Below, one piece after another: positions 1 to 8,400 of a stretch of 64,000 nt of DNA; the first letter of the stretch is position 1; each line of letters begins with the position of its first letter. The notes under the pieces were generated by a model. The model saw nothing but the letters and a program-made list of their open reading frames with translations, searched no databases and was not told the origin of the DNA. The stretch is from Anaeromusa acidaminophila DSM 3853 (GTDB lineage: Bacteria; Bacillota; Negativicutes; Anaeromusales; Anaeromusaceae): assembly GCF_000374545.1 (NCBI RefSeq), contig NZ_KB894591.1, positions 1 through 64,000 of the forward strand, written 5' to 3'. The position numbers and the translations under genes are program-made.

Positions 1-167
1 AACGGATAAACGCTGAAAGCATCTAAGCGTGAAACCAGCCTTAAGATGAGGTCTCTCACAGACTCGATCTGGTAAGGCCCCTCATAGACGATGAGGTAGA
101 TAGGCCAGGAGTGTAAGGCGAGCAATCGCTTCAGCGGACTGGTACTAATCGGCCGAGGGCTTGATTT
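1..167 (+). rRNA. rrl: 23S ribosomal RNA, 3' end (partial)
   Basis: The sequence ends with the conserved 23S 3' terminus (GGACTGGTACTAATCGG followed by CGAGGGCTTGA). The preceding bases match the late domain VI region (GCTGAAAGCATCTAAG). The 5' part of the gene lies outside the window. The exact 3' end is estimated from the family's usual terminus. The roughly 150-base spacer to the 5S gene shows no gene and only short inverted repeats that could serve rRNA processing. Confidence 0.95.
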
Positions 168-316
168 AATAAGCAAGCGAACCCCTGACAGCGCAGCTGA
201 AGGGTGTGAGTCGCTTAGTTCTGAGCGAAAGTGAAGAACTTCTACTTCTCAAACAATCGATCTTCTTTCTGTGTGGAGTTTTGAGGGAGCATGCAAATGC
301 AAACTCAGTAAGACAA

Positions 317-431
317 TCCGGTGACGATAGCTGTGGGGTTCCACCTGTTCCCATCCCGAACACAGCAGTTAAGCCCACATACGCCGAAAGTACTTGGCTG
401 GAAGCGGCCTGGGAGGATAGGTAGTTGCCGG
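317..431 (+). rRNA. rrf: 5S ribosomal RNA
   Basis: About 115 bases carry the 5S hallmarks: the TCCGGTGACGAT start, the CCCATCCCGAACACAG loop B/C core, and a CCGG-type 3' strand that pairs with the 5' end. It lies directly downstream of the 23S gene. Ends are set from terminal-stem pairing and could shift by 2-3 bases. Only about five bases separate it from tRNA-Asn, so the two must be cut from one transcript. Confidence 0.93.
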
Positions 432-436
432 TTTAT

Positions 437-512
437 TCCTCGATAGCTCAATCGGTAGAGCACGCGGCTGTTAACCGCGGGGTTGTAGGTTCGAGTCCTA
501 CTCGAGGAGCCA
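437..512 (+). tRNA. tRNA-Asn (anticodon GTT)
   Basis: A complete cloverleaf is visible. The 7-bp acceptor stem TCCTCGA pairs with TCGAGGA, the anticodon loop holds GTT at 470-472 within a GCGG/CCGC stem, and the T arm contains GGTTCGAGTCC. The discriminator is G and the 3' CCA is encoded. A GTT tRNA is a substrate for the queuosine-inserting Tgt encoded later in the window, since Tgt acts on GUN anticodons. It is transcribed as the tail of the rRNA operon. Confidence 0.97.
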
Positions 513-522
513 GTTTTATCGA

Positions 523-549
523 AGCCGTACATTAGTACGGCTTTTTTTA
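523..549 (+). terminator. Rho-independent terminator of the rRNA/tRNA operon
   Basis: An 8-bp perfect stem (AGCCGTAC / GTACGGCT) with a 4-base loop is followed by seven T residues. It begins ten bases after the CCA of tRNA-Asn and closes the rRNA operon. Confidence 0.9.
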
Positions 550-561
550 TTTGCTCTATTC

Positions 562-590
562 TTGCATCTGACCTTCTCTTGCGGTAAAAT
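562..590 (+). promoter_or_regulatory. Probable sigma-A promoter of the hydrogenase cluster
   Basis: TTGCAT, a 17-base spacer and TAAAAT sit between the rRNA operon terminator and the first gene of the cluster. Both boxes are close to the vegetative consensus. This is a prediction from sequence only. Confidence 0.5.
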
Positions 591-626
591 TAGCAAGAGT
601 GAAAAGTATCACAAGGAGCGTTATTG

Positions 627-878
627 ATGATTGAAATTGCCATTTGTGTAGGAAGCGCCTGTCATTTGAAGGGCTCTTACCAAGTGATGCACGCCTTTAA
701 ATCTCTTTTGGAACTGCACCGTTTGGAAGGACGATTGGTGGAGCTAAAAGGAGCTTTTTGTCAGGGAGACTGTACAGAGGGTGTCGTTGTTCATATCAAT
801 GGAGAGCGAATTACCCGAGTTTCACAAGATAAAGTGTTTGAACTTTTTCAAGCAAAGGTGCTGGGGAGACAGTTATGA
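627..878 (+). CDS. Thioredoxin-like [2Fe-2S] ferredoxin (NuoE-type)
   Basis: A small soluble electron carrier of 83 residues. Four cysteines in the pattern C7-x4-C12 and C45-x3-C49 match the [2Fe-2S] site of thioredoxin-like ferredoxins and of the NuoE/HydC subunits of electron-bifurcating hydrogenases. It lacks the N-terminal helical part of full NuoE. ATG at 627 is chosen over TTG at 624 because AAGGAG at 613-618 then has normal spacing. Its stop overlaps the start of the next hydrogenase gene in an ATGA, so the two are translationally coupled and probably act together. I infer that it passes electrons to or from the neighbouring hydrogenase. Its partner is not proven. Confidence 0.85.
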   Translation: MIEIAICVGSACHLKGSYQVMHAFKSLLELHRLEGRLVELKGAFCQGDCTEGVVVHINGERITRVSQDKVFELFQAKVLGRQL

Positions 879-2584
879 ATATTATTCGTACGCTCAAGGT
901 TAATTGCAAAGATTGTAATCGTTGTGTACGATCTTGCCCGGTAAAGGCTATTGGCGTCAGCCGGCATCATGCGTATGTGCTGGAAGAACGGTGTATTCTC
1001 TGTGGGAAGTGTGTTGCAGAATGTCCGCAAAATGCCAAGCAGATTCGCAATCAACTCAATGACGTTCAGCGTTGGCTTCAAGGGAAACGGCCAGTTTATT
1101 TAAGTCTGGCTCCTTCTTTCCCGGCATTTCCAGCCCTTGGCGCGGCGGAAACGCTGCCGGAACGATTAGTTTCTTTGGGCTTTGCCGCTGTAGAATGTAC
1201 TACGGTAGGAGCGGATCTTATAATGGAAGAGTATCGGCATTTGGTAGAAACTAAATCTCATCCGATTCTTTCTTCCTGTTGCCCAGTAACTGTCGATTTG
1301 GTTAATAAGTATTACCCGCAAGTTTCATCTTGGCTGGCGCCTGTAATTTCGCCCATGCAGGCGCATGCAAAGGATATTAAGCAGCGCTGTCCGGAAGCTA
1401 AAGTTGTTTTTGCCGGGCCTTGTTTAGGGAAAATGGGAGAATTAAAAGAGTCTTTTAATTCGGTAGATGCGGTATTAACTTTTTCGCAGCTTCAAGAATG
1501 GCTGCTGCAAAGTTCTCCCAATGCCTTAGTACAGAAAAATTCTTGGCGTGAAGGCGTTCATACTCGTTCCTTTCCGCTTAGCAGCGGCATTACCCGCTCG
1601 TTTTTGACGTGGGACGGTATGAGCGAAGATGTGGTTATTGCTGATGGCTTGGAACGCTGTACGGAACTATTGCAAGGCTTGTGCCGCCATGAGGTTCGGC
1701 CTCGTTTTGTAGAACTCTTGGCTTGTCCTGGAGGATGCTTAGGCGGTCCGCTAGGAGGGCAGGCGGATTGCCTGGCCGCACGACGTGAAGCCATTCTGCA
1801 GTATTGGCGCAAAGTTGAAGACTCGAAACCTTCTTTGGCCCAGGGAAAGCCTTCTTTGAACGTGACAAACCAAGTGGAATTGGGAAGAACGCAATTGCCA
1901 AGACCAACACAGTTTGCGGCGCCGCCGGAGGCGGAGATTCGGGCTATTTTGAGCCAAATCGGCAAATATACCCAAGCGGACGAGCGAAATTGCGGCGCTT
2001 GCGGCTATTCAACCTGCCGCGAGAAAGCGACGGCCGTATATTATGGCGTAGCGGAAACGACTATGTGTGTGCCGTATATGCGCTCCAAAGCGGAGTCGTT
2101 TGCGAAAATTATTGTGCGCAATTCTCTTAACGCTATTATTGCCGTGGATTCCGATATGATCGTTCAAGAGTGCAACCCGGCGGCGGTGCATATGTTCTCA
2201 GGCAGACAGGCGTTGCGGCGCGGGCGCCCATTAGGGAGCTATTTTTCGCCTGATTTGTTTATGGAAGCTTTGCAAAAGAATACAAAGCTAATTGGCAAAC
2301 GTGTTGAGTATCCAGAACACCAGTTAGTAACCGAGCAAATGATCTTGCCGGTTCCAGAACACAATTTGGTTATTGGCATTATTACGAATGTAACCGCGCA
2401 AGAAAAGCGCCTTCAGGACTGGGAAAAAACGAAGGCGGAGACGATGGACAAAGCCAACGCTATTATTCGTCAGCAAATGCATGTCGCTCAAGAAATTGCC
2501 GGGCTTTTGGGAGAAACAACAGCGGATACCAAAGTGGCTCTGCTTGAATTGATGCATCTGCTTCACGACAAGGAGGAGCGTTAA
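875..2584 (+). CDS. PAS-containing [FeFe]-hydrogenase, probable sensory type (HydS/group C-like)
   Basis: Cytoplasmic protein of 569 residues. Residues 11-50 hold two 4Fe-4S ferredoxin motifs (C11, C14, C17, C21; C40, C43, C46, C50). Residues about 75-300 are the H-cluster domain: L1 SCCPV with C135/C136, L2 GPCLGKMGE with C183, and L3 ACPGGC with C284/C288. The Met of the catalytic L2 motif (MPC) is Gly here, as in divergent sensory and group B families. Residues 373-398 form another 4Fe-4S site (CGACGYSTC plus C398). A PAS-like domain at about 411-510 and a charged C-terminal helix follow. Order and domains resemble putative H2 sensors and the hfs hydrogenase cluster described in Thermoanaerobacterium. 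It starts within the ATGA overlap with the upstream ferredoxin and abuts the phosphatase gene. It may sense rather than turn over H2 in bulk. Confidence 0.88.
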   Translation: MNIIRTLKVNCKDCNRCVRSCPVKAIGVSRHHAYVLEERCILCGKCVAECPQNAKQIRNQLNDVQRWLQGKRPVYLSLAPSFPAFPALGAAETLPERLVSLGFAAVECTTVGADLIMEEYRHLVETKSHPILSSCCPVTVDLVNKYYPQVSSWLAPVISPMQAHAKDIKQRCPEAKVVFAGPCLGKMGELKESFNSVDAVLTFSQLQEWLLQSSPNALVQKNSWREGVHTRSFPLSSGITRSFLTWDGMSEDVVIADGLERCTELLQGLCRHEVRPRFVELLACPGGCLGGPLGGQADCLAARREAILQYWRKVEDSKPSLAQGKPSLNVTNQVELGRTQLPRPTQFAAPPEAEIRAILSQIGKYTQADERNCGACGYSTCREKATAVYYGVAETTMCVPYMRSKAESFAKIIVRNSLNAIIAVDSDMIVQECNPAAVHMFSGRQALRRGRPLGSYFSPDLFMEALQKNTKLIGKRVEYPEHQLVTEQMILPVPEHNLVIGIITNVTAQEKRLQDWEKTKAETMDKANAIIRQQMHVAQEIAGLLGETTADTKVALLELMHLLHDKEER

Positions 2585-3738
2585 TGCTGTTTCATGCGGA
2601 TGTGGCGGTCCGGCAGCTAAATAAGCACGGTGAAGAGCTTTGCGGCGACCATGTAAATATTACGCGTACAGCGGATGACACCTTTATTGTTCTTTCCGAT
2701 GGCTTGGGCAGCGGCGTAAAAGCGAATATCCTTGCCACCTTAACGACAAAAATTGCGTCTTCTATGTGCCGCAAAGGCATTGCCATGGAAGACGTGGTAG
2801 CCACGATAACAGAAACTTTGCCGGTCTGCCGACAACGGAAAATTGCCTATTCGACCTTGCATTTGCTGCATTTGCAGGCAGATGGGCAGGCTAAAATTGT
2901 AGAATTCGATTGTCCGCAGACTTTCTTGTGTCGTGATGGCGTTGTAATTCCCGTACCTACGGAAGAAAAAGAAATTGCCGGTCGTCTTGTGCGTGAAGGT
3001 TCATTACGGCTGGTAGAAAACGATCTCCTTATTGCCGTCAGCGACGGCGTCATTCACGCCGGCATCGGCGGTTTGCTGAATCTTGGCTGGGGCTGGGAAG
3101 GCATTGCCGAGCAATTGCGGCAAATCATGCTTCAGCCTGCGCCATGCGCGCGAGAGGTCAGCCAGAGTTTGATTTCCTGTTGTGAAGGCTATTATACAGG
3201 AAGACCAGGAGATGACTCCACGGTTGTGGCGGTAAGGTTACATCCCCCACGGTGCCTTACGCTGATGGCTGGGCCTCCTCAAGACCGCCGTGCTGACTCC
3301 AGGGTGGTTTGGCGCTTGTTGAGTCAAACCGGGAAGAAAGCCATTGCCGGGGGAACCACGGCTAGGATTGTAAGCCGTATCACCGGGCGTGAATTGCGCG
3401 TGCTCGGCGTATATGAGGACCCGCAAATACCGCCAATCGGAAAACTAGAGGGTGTTGATTTGGTAACAGAAGGCTTATTGACTTTAAATGCCGTGGGAGA
3501 ACGTTTATTATCCGAGGAGGAGCTGAGAAATTCTCGTAAACGAGATGGGGCGACTCTTTTGGCTCAGGAATTATTACAAGCGGACCGCATTACTATTTTG
3601 GCAGGCAAAGCATTGAACGAGGCGCATGCGCAAGCGTTGCACTTGCCTTTCCAAGTTCATTTAAAAAGTCAGGTACTGCAACGCTTGGCTGGACAATTAG
3701 AAGCCTTGGGGAAAACTGTGGTGTTGGAATGGTTTTAA
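2584..3738 (+). CDS. SpoIIE/PP2C-family serine phosphatase linked to hydrogenase
   Basis: A 384-residue protein. Residues 1-220 form a SpoIIE-type PP2C phosphatase domain with the metal-binding motifs SDGLGSG (D39), SDGV (D154) and GDDST (D210/D211). No membrane segment is seen. Residues about 221-384 are an extra C-terminal region that I cannot assign; it contains GKKAIAGGTTA and a predicted alpha/beta character. The start overlaps the stop of the hydrogenase gene (TAATG), which implies coupled translation. Such phosphatases usually remove phosphate from anti-sigma antagonists or other Ser/Thr-phosphorylated regulators. The most economical reading is an output module for the PAS hydrogenase. 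The substrate is unknown and no kinase or anti-sigma gene is in the window. Confidence 0.85.
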   Translation: MLFHADVAVRQLNKHGEELCGDHVNITRTADDTFIVLSDGLGSGVKANILATLTTKIASSMCRKGIAMEDVVATITETLPVCRQRKIAYSTLHLLHLQADGQAKIVEFDCPQTFLCRDGVVIPVPTEEKEIAGRLVREGSLRLVENDLLIAVSDGVIHAGIGGLLNLGWGWEGIAEQLRQIMLQPAPCAREVSQSLISCCEGYYTGRPGDDSTVVAVRLHPPRCLTLMAGPPQDRRADSRVVWRLLSQTGKKAIAGGTTARIVSRITGRELRVLGVYEDPQIPPIGKLEGVDLVTEGLLTLNAVGERLLSEEELRNSRKRDGATLLAQELLQADRITILAGKALNEAHAQALHLPFQVHLKSQVLQRLAGQLEALGKTVVLEWF

Positions 3739-3821
3739 ATTGATTGGTGACTAGAAAGTAATAACAGTTTTTGTTTTGCAATGAAATGTGAATTGAATGA
3801 GAGAGGGTAGGTTCTAAAATC

Positions 3822-5324
3822 ATGGCTCATATAACTGAAATTGTATCAATTCGGCGGAGTGTATTGGCAGAATTAGCAAAATTAACCCGTGAGGGTAATT
3901 TAGTTGCTGAAATTGAAAATTCGGCGTTTAGTTTGGTTAGTGAAAACGGCAGTCGTTATCGGTGCTGCGTGCATAAAGAACGAGCTGTATTGAAGGAACG
4001 TTTTAATTTGGCGATGGGGCAGGAAGTGGATATGCCCCTGGCGGAAGCGGCGCAGCGCACTTTGGCAGGGCAGTATGCTCAGATGCCGATTATTAGCGTT
4101 TTGCCCGAAGCTTGCGACCAATGTCCAATCGATAAATTTTTCGTTACCAACGCCTGCCGCAATTGCATTGCCCACAATTGTAAAAACAGTTGTCCTAAAA
4201 ACGCAATTATGATTGTGCAAAATCAGGCTTATATCGATAAAACCAAGTGTGTGGAATGCGGTATGTGTAAAAAATCCTGTTCCTATGGTGCGATTATTGA
4301 GGTCAACCGTCCCTGCGAGGGCGCTTGCGAACTCAAAGCTATCAAAGCTGGCGCTGATCGTAAAGCGGTTATTGATTACGATAAATGCGTACAATGCGGC
4401 GGTTGTAAAGTTGCGTGTCCTTTCGGCGCGATTTCTGATAGAACCTATTTAGTGCAGGTTTTACGGGCGATTGATGCTGGGAAACAAGTACATGCCTTGT
4501 TGGCGCCTGCGTTTATCGGTCAGTTTGGCGCTAAGGTACAGCCCGGTCAAGTTGTTGCGGGCTTGAAAAAAATAGGATTTTCCGAGATCGAGGAAGTGTC
4601 CTTTGCAGCTGACATCGTTACACTGGAAGAAGCAAAAGAATTTGCAGAAACAGTACCTCAAGAACGTCCTTTTATGACTACGTCGTGCTGTCCGGCTTTT
4701 GTGGGCATGGTGGATAAGCATTTGCCCCAAGTAAAAGAATTAGTATCAAGCACAGTATCGCCTATGATTGCCGCCGGCAAGGTGGTAAAAGAAAAAAATC
4801 CCGAGGCGGTTACCGTCTTTATTGGCCCCTGCGTAGCTAAAAAATATGAAGCGGAAGTTAAAGGACAGGGAGTAATTGACTATGTGCTAACTTTTGAGGA
4901 GCTTCAAGGAATCTTTGAGGGCTTAGAAATTGATTTAAGCGCCATAGAGGCAGTTCCTTTTCAAACCGCGGCTTCTCGTGACGGCAATATTTTTGCCAGA
5001 GCAGGCGGTGTGGAACAAGCTGTAAAAGATACGGCATCACAACTGGCGCCTGAACTTGAAGTTTGCTCGCAGCGCAAAGAAGGTTTGGGCGAATGCCGCA
5101 TGCAGCTATTGCTGATGAAAGCAGGGAAAGTTCCCGGCAATTTCTTTGAAGGCATGGCTTGCCAAGGAGGCTGCGTTGGCGGTCCCGGTTCTATTGCGGA
5201 TTATCGGGTTACCAGCAAGCTGGTTGATAAATTTGGCGGTTCGGCGCAAGTGACTACGGCTCCAGAAAATGAGGCGGCCAATGAAGCGGCGCAACAGCAA
5301 AACAACTGGCATCATCACAAGTGA
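3822..5324 (+). CDS. Monomeric [FeFe]-hydrogenase (group B-like) with multi-cluster ferredoxin domain
   Basis: 500 residues. An unassigned N-terminal part (1-95) is followed by a cysteine-rich Fe-S region: C98, C101, C112, C115, C120, C124, then two ferredoxin motifs (C143, C146, C149, C153 and C189, C192, C195, C199) with C165/C169 between them. The H-cluster domain follows, with L1 TTSCCPAF (C289/C290), L2 GPCVAKKYE (C337) and L3 GMACQGGCVGG (C447/C451). It probably oxidises or evolves H2 with ferredoxin. The small-subunit domain of classical hydrogenases is not apparent. The tail is polar and ends in HHHK. The Shine-Dalgarno GAGGG lies 14 bases from the ATG, which is long. An 83-base gap separates it from the phosphatase, so it may be in the same unit. 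No maturation genes (hydE, hydF, hydG) are in the window. Confidence 0.88.
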   Translation: MAHITEIVSIRRSVLAELAKLTREGNLVAEIENSAFSLVSENGSRYRCCVHKERAVLKERFNLAMGQEVDMPLAEAAQRTLAGQYAQMPIISVLPEACDQCPIDKFFVTNACRNCIAHNCKNSCPKNAIMIVQNQAYIDKTKCVECGMCKKSCSYGAIIEVNRPCEGACELKAIKAGADRKAVIDYDKCVQCGGCKVACPFGAISDRTYLVQVLRAIDAGKQVHALLAPAFIGQFGAKVQPGQVVAGLKKIGFSEIEEVSFAADIVTLEEAKEFAETVPQERPFMTTSCCPAFVGMVDKHLPQVKELVSSTVSPMIAAGKVVKEKNPEAVTVFIGPCVAKKYEAEVKGQGVIDYVLTFEELQGIFEGLEIDLSAIEAVPFQTAASRDGNIFARAGGVEQAVKDTASQLAPELEVCSQRKEGLGECRMQLLLMKAGKVPGNFFEGMACQGGCVGGPGSIADYRVTSKLVDKFGGSAQVTTAPENEAANEAAQQQNNWHHHK

Positions 5325-5326
5325 TT

Positions 5327-5355
5327 TTGCCAAATTCGTCGAAATATGATATCAT
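5327..5355 (+). promoter_or_regulatory. Probable sigma-A promoter of yebC
   Basis: TTGCCA, 17 bases, then TATCAT, starting just after the hydrogenase stop codon and 34 bases before the yebC start. No hairpin terminator is seen between the hydrogenase and this promoter. Confidence 0.55.
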
Positions 5356-5389
5356 TATTCCCGCTTAGTATTGCTGGGAGGGGAAAACA

Positions 5390-6127
5390 ATGTCAGGACA
5401 TTCCAAGTGGGCTAATATTAAACATAAAAAAGGGAAAATGGATGCCATTCGCGGCAAAATTACTACCAAAATAGCTAGGGAAATCACGGTTGCCGTGCGC
5501 ATGGGCGGCGCGGATCCAACAGGCAATATGCGTTTAAAACTGGCTTTGGGCAAGGCGAGGGAAAACAATGTTCCCAAAGACAACATTCAACGAGCCATTC
5601 AAAAAGGTCAGGGCTCTTTGGAAGGCAGCAACTATGAAGAGCTGACTTATGAGGGGTACGGCCCAGGGGGCGTAGCGCTGATTGTGGAGGTAATGACCGA
5701 TAATCGCAATCGTACTGCTGCTGATTTGCGTCATCTTTTTTCAAAAAATGGCGGCAATATGGGCGAAAGCGGTTGCGTGTCTTGGATGTTTAATCGCAAA
5801 GGTCTATTTACCCTGGAAAAAGAAGATTCTTTTGACGAAGACGAACTGATGATGACGGTTCTTGAAGCTGGAGCTGACGATATGTCAGTAGAAGACGAAG
5901 AAGTGGAAGTACTTACTTCGCCAGAGGCCTTTGCCGCAGTGCAAGAAAAACTGGAAGCGGAAAAAGTAACGATTCTGTCCGCTCAGTTGGGCTTGTTTCC
6001 AGATACCCGCATAGCAGTGTCAGGAGATGATGCGACCAAGCTGATGAAGCTCTTGGATGCATTGGAAGACCATGACGATGTGCAGGAAGTATATGGAAAC
6101 TTTGATCTTCCAGAAGATGAAATCTAA
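5390..6127 (+). CDS. yebC: YebC/PmpR family regulator (TACO1 family)
   Basis: 245 residues, the usual length. The N-terminus [15 protein letters not shown] and the segment [11 protein letters not shown] are signatures of the YebC/TACO1 family. Members have been described as DNA-binding transcription regulators and, more recently, as factors that help ribosomes translate difficult proline stretches. The acidic C-terminal domain is intact. GGGAGGGG precedes the ATG. It lies directly before ruvC, the classic yebC-ruvCAB arrangement, although a terminator hairpin separates the two here. Confidence 0.95.
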   Translation: MSGHSKWANIKHKKGKMDAIRGKITTKIAREITVAVRMGGADPTGNMRLKLALGKARENNVPKDNIQRAIQKGQGSLEGSNYEELTYEGYGPGGVALIVEVMTDNRNRTAADLRHLFSKNGGNMGESGCVSWMFNRKGLFTLEKEDSFDEDELMMTVLEAGADDMSVEDEEVEVLTSPEAFAAVQEKLEAEKVTILSAQLGLFPDTRIAVSGDDATKLMKLLDALEDHDDVQEVYGNFDLPEDEI

Positions 6128-6134
6128 ATTTGGG

Positions 6135-6158
6135 GCGGCGCGAAGCGCCGCTTTCTTT
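6135..6158 (+). terminator. Terminator after yebC
   Basis: A 7-bp GC-only stem (GCGGCGC / GCGCCGC) with a GAA loop is followed by TTTCTTT. It starts eight bases after the yebC stop codon. Confidence 0.75.
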
Positions 6159-6240
6159 ACTGTCAGCAGGAGTTTCCTGAAATAAAGCGAATCTATGTTC
6201 TTGTACGCGTCTGTGCGTTACAAGGAGGGGCTTTGGTGTT

Positions 6241-6735
6241 ATGCGTATTTTGGGAATTGACCCGGGGACAGCGATTTGCGGCTATGGCTGCGTAGAATGG
6301 ATACAGGGGCGGTTGCGTCCTGTTGCTTATGGCGCTATCCGTACAGGACCTGAACTGCCGTTGGAAAAACGCTTACTGCTGATTCACGAGCGACTACAGA
6401 AGTTGCTGACAGAGCTCCAGCCGGAGCGAATCGGCGTGGAGCAATTGTTTTTTAACCGGAATGTAACTACCGCCATGGCGGTAGGGCAGGCTAGAGGCGT
6501 TATTCTATTAGCTGCTGCACAGGCTAATTTGCCTCTTGAAGAATATACTCCGGGTCAGATTAAGCAGGCAGTGACAGGCTATGGAAAAGCGGATAAAGGA
6601 CAGGTTACAGGGATGACAGTGCGCCTTTTGGGGTTGAAGGAAACACCTAAGCCGGATGATGTGGCGGATGCTCTGGCAATTGCTATTTGTACGGCCCATT
6701 GCTGTGAACAGCGCAATGTTTGGCCGAGGAGGTAA
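6241..6735 (+). CDS. ruvC: Holliday junction endonuclease RuvC
   Basis: 164 residues, the family's normal size. Acidic catalytic residues are in place: D7 in GIDPGT, a Glu in GVEQLFF, and the Asp pair in KPDDVADALA near the C-terminus. It makes paired nicks across four-way junctions after RuvAB branch migration. AAGGAGGGG stands ten bases before the ATG. ruvA begins eight bases after the stop, forming a ruvCAB operon. Confidence 0.97.
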   Translation: MRILGIDPGTAICGYGCVEWIQGRLRPVAYGAIRTGPELPLEKRLLLIHERLQKLLTELQPERIGVEQLFFNRNVTTAMAVGQARGVILLAAAQANLPLEEYTPGQIKQAVTGYGKADKGQVTGMTVRLLGLKETPKPDDVADALAIAICTAHCCEQRNVWPRR

Positions 6736-6743
6736 CGAAAATA

Positions 6744-7352
6744 ATGATCGGATTTCTTCGGGGCCGGGTAGCGCAGCTACAGCCGGAAAGATGTTTTTTG
6801 GATGTTCAGGGTGTTGGTTATCGTTTGGCTGTTTCTGAACAAACCAGACGTACGTTGTCAATGGGACAAGATGCAATGCTCTTTACTCATTTGCAGGTTC
6901 GAGAAGACGCTTTATCTTTATTTGGTTTTTCCCAAGAAGAAGAGTACGAGCTTTTTTTGCATTTAATCGGTGTCAGCGGTATTGGGCCTAAATCGGCTCT
7001 GGCTATTCTGTCGGCCATTCAGCCGCAGGAACTACGCCGTGCAGTGTGCCAAAAACAGACTGCTTTGTTGGTGAAGCTTCCTGGAATCGGTAAAAAAACT
7101 GCTGAAAGGCTTGTGCTGGAATTAAAGGACAAGTTGGGGAGCATTCCCGACTGGGATGATGCAGAAGAACAGGCGCTTTCCGCTCAAGCTGATACAGGAT
7201 CTTCCTTGGATGAGGCCTTACTGGCTTTGGAATCTTTAGGCTATGGACACAGTGAGGCGATAACAAGCCTGCGTAAGTTTGCCTCTGAATCGTTGGCGGT
7301 GGAGGAATTAATCCGTAAAGCCTTGGGTGATTTGAGCGGTGGGAGGCAGTGA
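6744..7352 (+). CDS. ruvA: Holliday junction branch migration protein RuvA
   Basis: 202 residues. The N-terminal OB fold begins MIGFLRGRV, the middle carries two helix-hairpin-helix motifs ([11 protein letters not shown] and [12 protein letters not shown]), and a flexible linker leads to the C-terminal RuvB-binding domain ([12 protein letters not shown]). It binds the junction as a tetramer and loads RuvB. An upstream in-frame start at 6720 would overlap ruvC, but the family start MIGF at 6744 with GAGGAGG 11 bases ahead fits better. Confidence 0.96.
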   Translation: MIGFLRGRVAQLQPERCFLDVQGVGYRLAVSEQTRRTLSMGQDAMLFTHLQVREDALSLFGFSQEEEYELFLHLIGVSGIGPKSALAILSAIQPQELRRAVCQKQTALLVKLPGIGKKTAERLVLELKDKLGSIPDWDDAEEQALSAQADTGSSLDEALLALESLGYGHSEAITSLRKFASESLAVEELIRKALGDLSGGRQ

Positions 7353-8386
7353 TGGAAGAAACACGCATCATTGGCGGCGATGAATTAGCTGGAGATAACT
7401 GGCAATTTAGTTTGCGCCCTAAACGTCTTCAGGAATATATCGGCCAGGATCAAGTTAAACAAAATCTTTCTATTTTTATTCAGGCGGCTTTGGCCCGCCA
7501 AGAGGCGTTGGATCATGTGCTTTTTTACGGTCCGCCTGGTTTAGGGAAAACGACCTTGGCTGGTATTATTGCGAATGAATTAGGGGTACAGCTACGCATT
7601 ACATCCGGTCCTGCCATTGAACGACCAGGTGATTTGGCGGCGCTTCTTACTAACTTGGGAGAAAAGGATGTTCTCTTCATTGATGAAATTCACCGCCTTT
7701 CACGGCATGTTGAAGAAATTCTTTACTCAGCAATGGAAGATTACGCCTTAGATATTATGATTGGCAAAGGGCCCTCAGCTCGCTCTATTCGCTTGGATCT
7801 TCCTCCCTTTACCTTAATCGGCGCCACAACAAAAGCGGGGGCTCTGGCGTCGCCGTTGCGGGATCGGTTTGGCGTTATGTGCCGCTTAGAATATTATACT
7901 CCTGAGCATTTGTCTCACATTGTAACCAGGGCGGCTTCGCTGCTGAATATTGAAATTGAGGAGAGAGGCGCTTGGGAGATTGCGCGTCGTTCTCGTGGTA
8001 CGCCGCGGGTAGCTAACCGTTTGTTAAAACGTGTGCGCGATTATGCGCAAATTGCCGGAGACGGCATTATTACTTCCGAAATTGCTGATAAGGCATTAGC
8101 GATGCTGGAAGTGGACGCAGCTGGTTTGGATCGTACGGACCGAGCCATGCTGGAGGCGATTATTCGTCGTTTTGGCGGCGGTCCTGTGGGCTTGGATACC
8201 TTAGCGGCTGCGATTAGCGAAGAAACCGAAACTGTGGAAGACGTCTACGAACCATTTTTGCTGCAGCTTGGATATTTGCAGCGAACTCCTCGCGGCCGTA
8301 CTGCTACGATGCAAGCATATGAACATTTGGGAATTCCCTTTCCGGGCAGCGCTTCTGCCCAGCAGGACGAGTCGGCTTTGTTTTAA
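7352..8386 (+). CDS. ruvB: Holliday junction branch migration helicase RuvB
   Basis: 344 residues. AAA+ ATPase with Walker [10 protein letters not shown], Walker B LFIDEIHR, sensor 1 GATTKAG and a C-terminal winged helix (RTPRGRTAT). It drives branch migration with RuvA. ATG at 7352 is preferred to GTG at 7349 because GGGAGG ends only two bases before the GTG. The start overlaps the ruvA stop, so the genes are coupled. Confidence 0.97.
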   Translation: MEETRIIGGDELAGDNWQFSLRPKRLQEYIGQDQVKQNLSIFIQAALARQEALDHVLFYGPPGLGKTTLAGIIANELGVQLRITSGPAIERPGDLAALLTNLGEKDVLFIDEIHRLSRHVEEILYSAMEDYALDIMIGKGPSARSIRLDLPPFTLIGATTKAGALASPLRDRFGVMCRLEYYTPEHLSHIVTRAASLLNIEIEERGAWEIARRSRGTPRVANRLLKRVRDYAQIAGDGIITSEIADKALAMLEVDAAGLDRTDRAMLEAIIRRFGGGPVGLDTLAAAISEETETVEDVYEPFLLQLGYLQRTPRGRTATMQAYEHLGIPFPGSASAQQDESALF

Positions 8387-8400
8387 GGAGGCTTTCGGCC

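Noticed and set aside
3900..4394. Open frame of 164 codons on the - strand
   Set aside because: Lies wholly inside the second hydrogenase gene, with no ribosome site and no family features.
5307..5321. HHHK end of the hydrogenase, as if a tag
   Set aside because: Flanked by native sequence and a native promoter; a short natural His run is the simpler reading.
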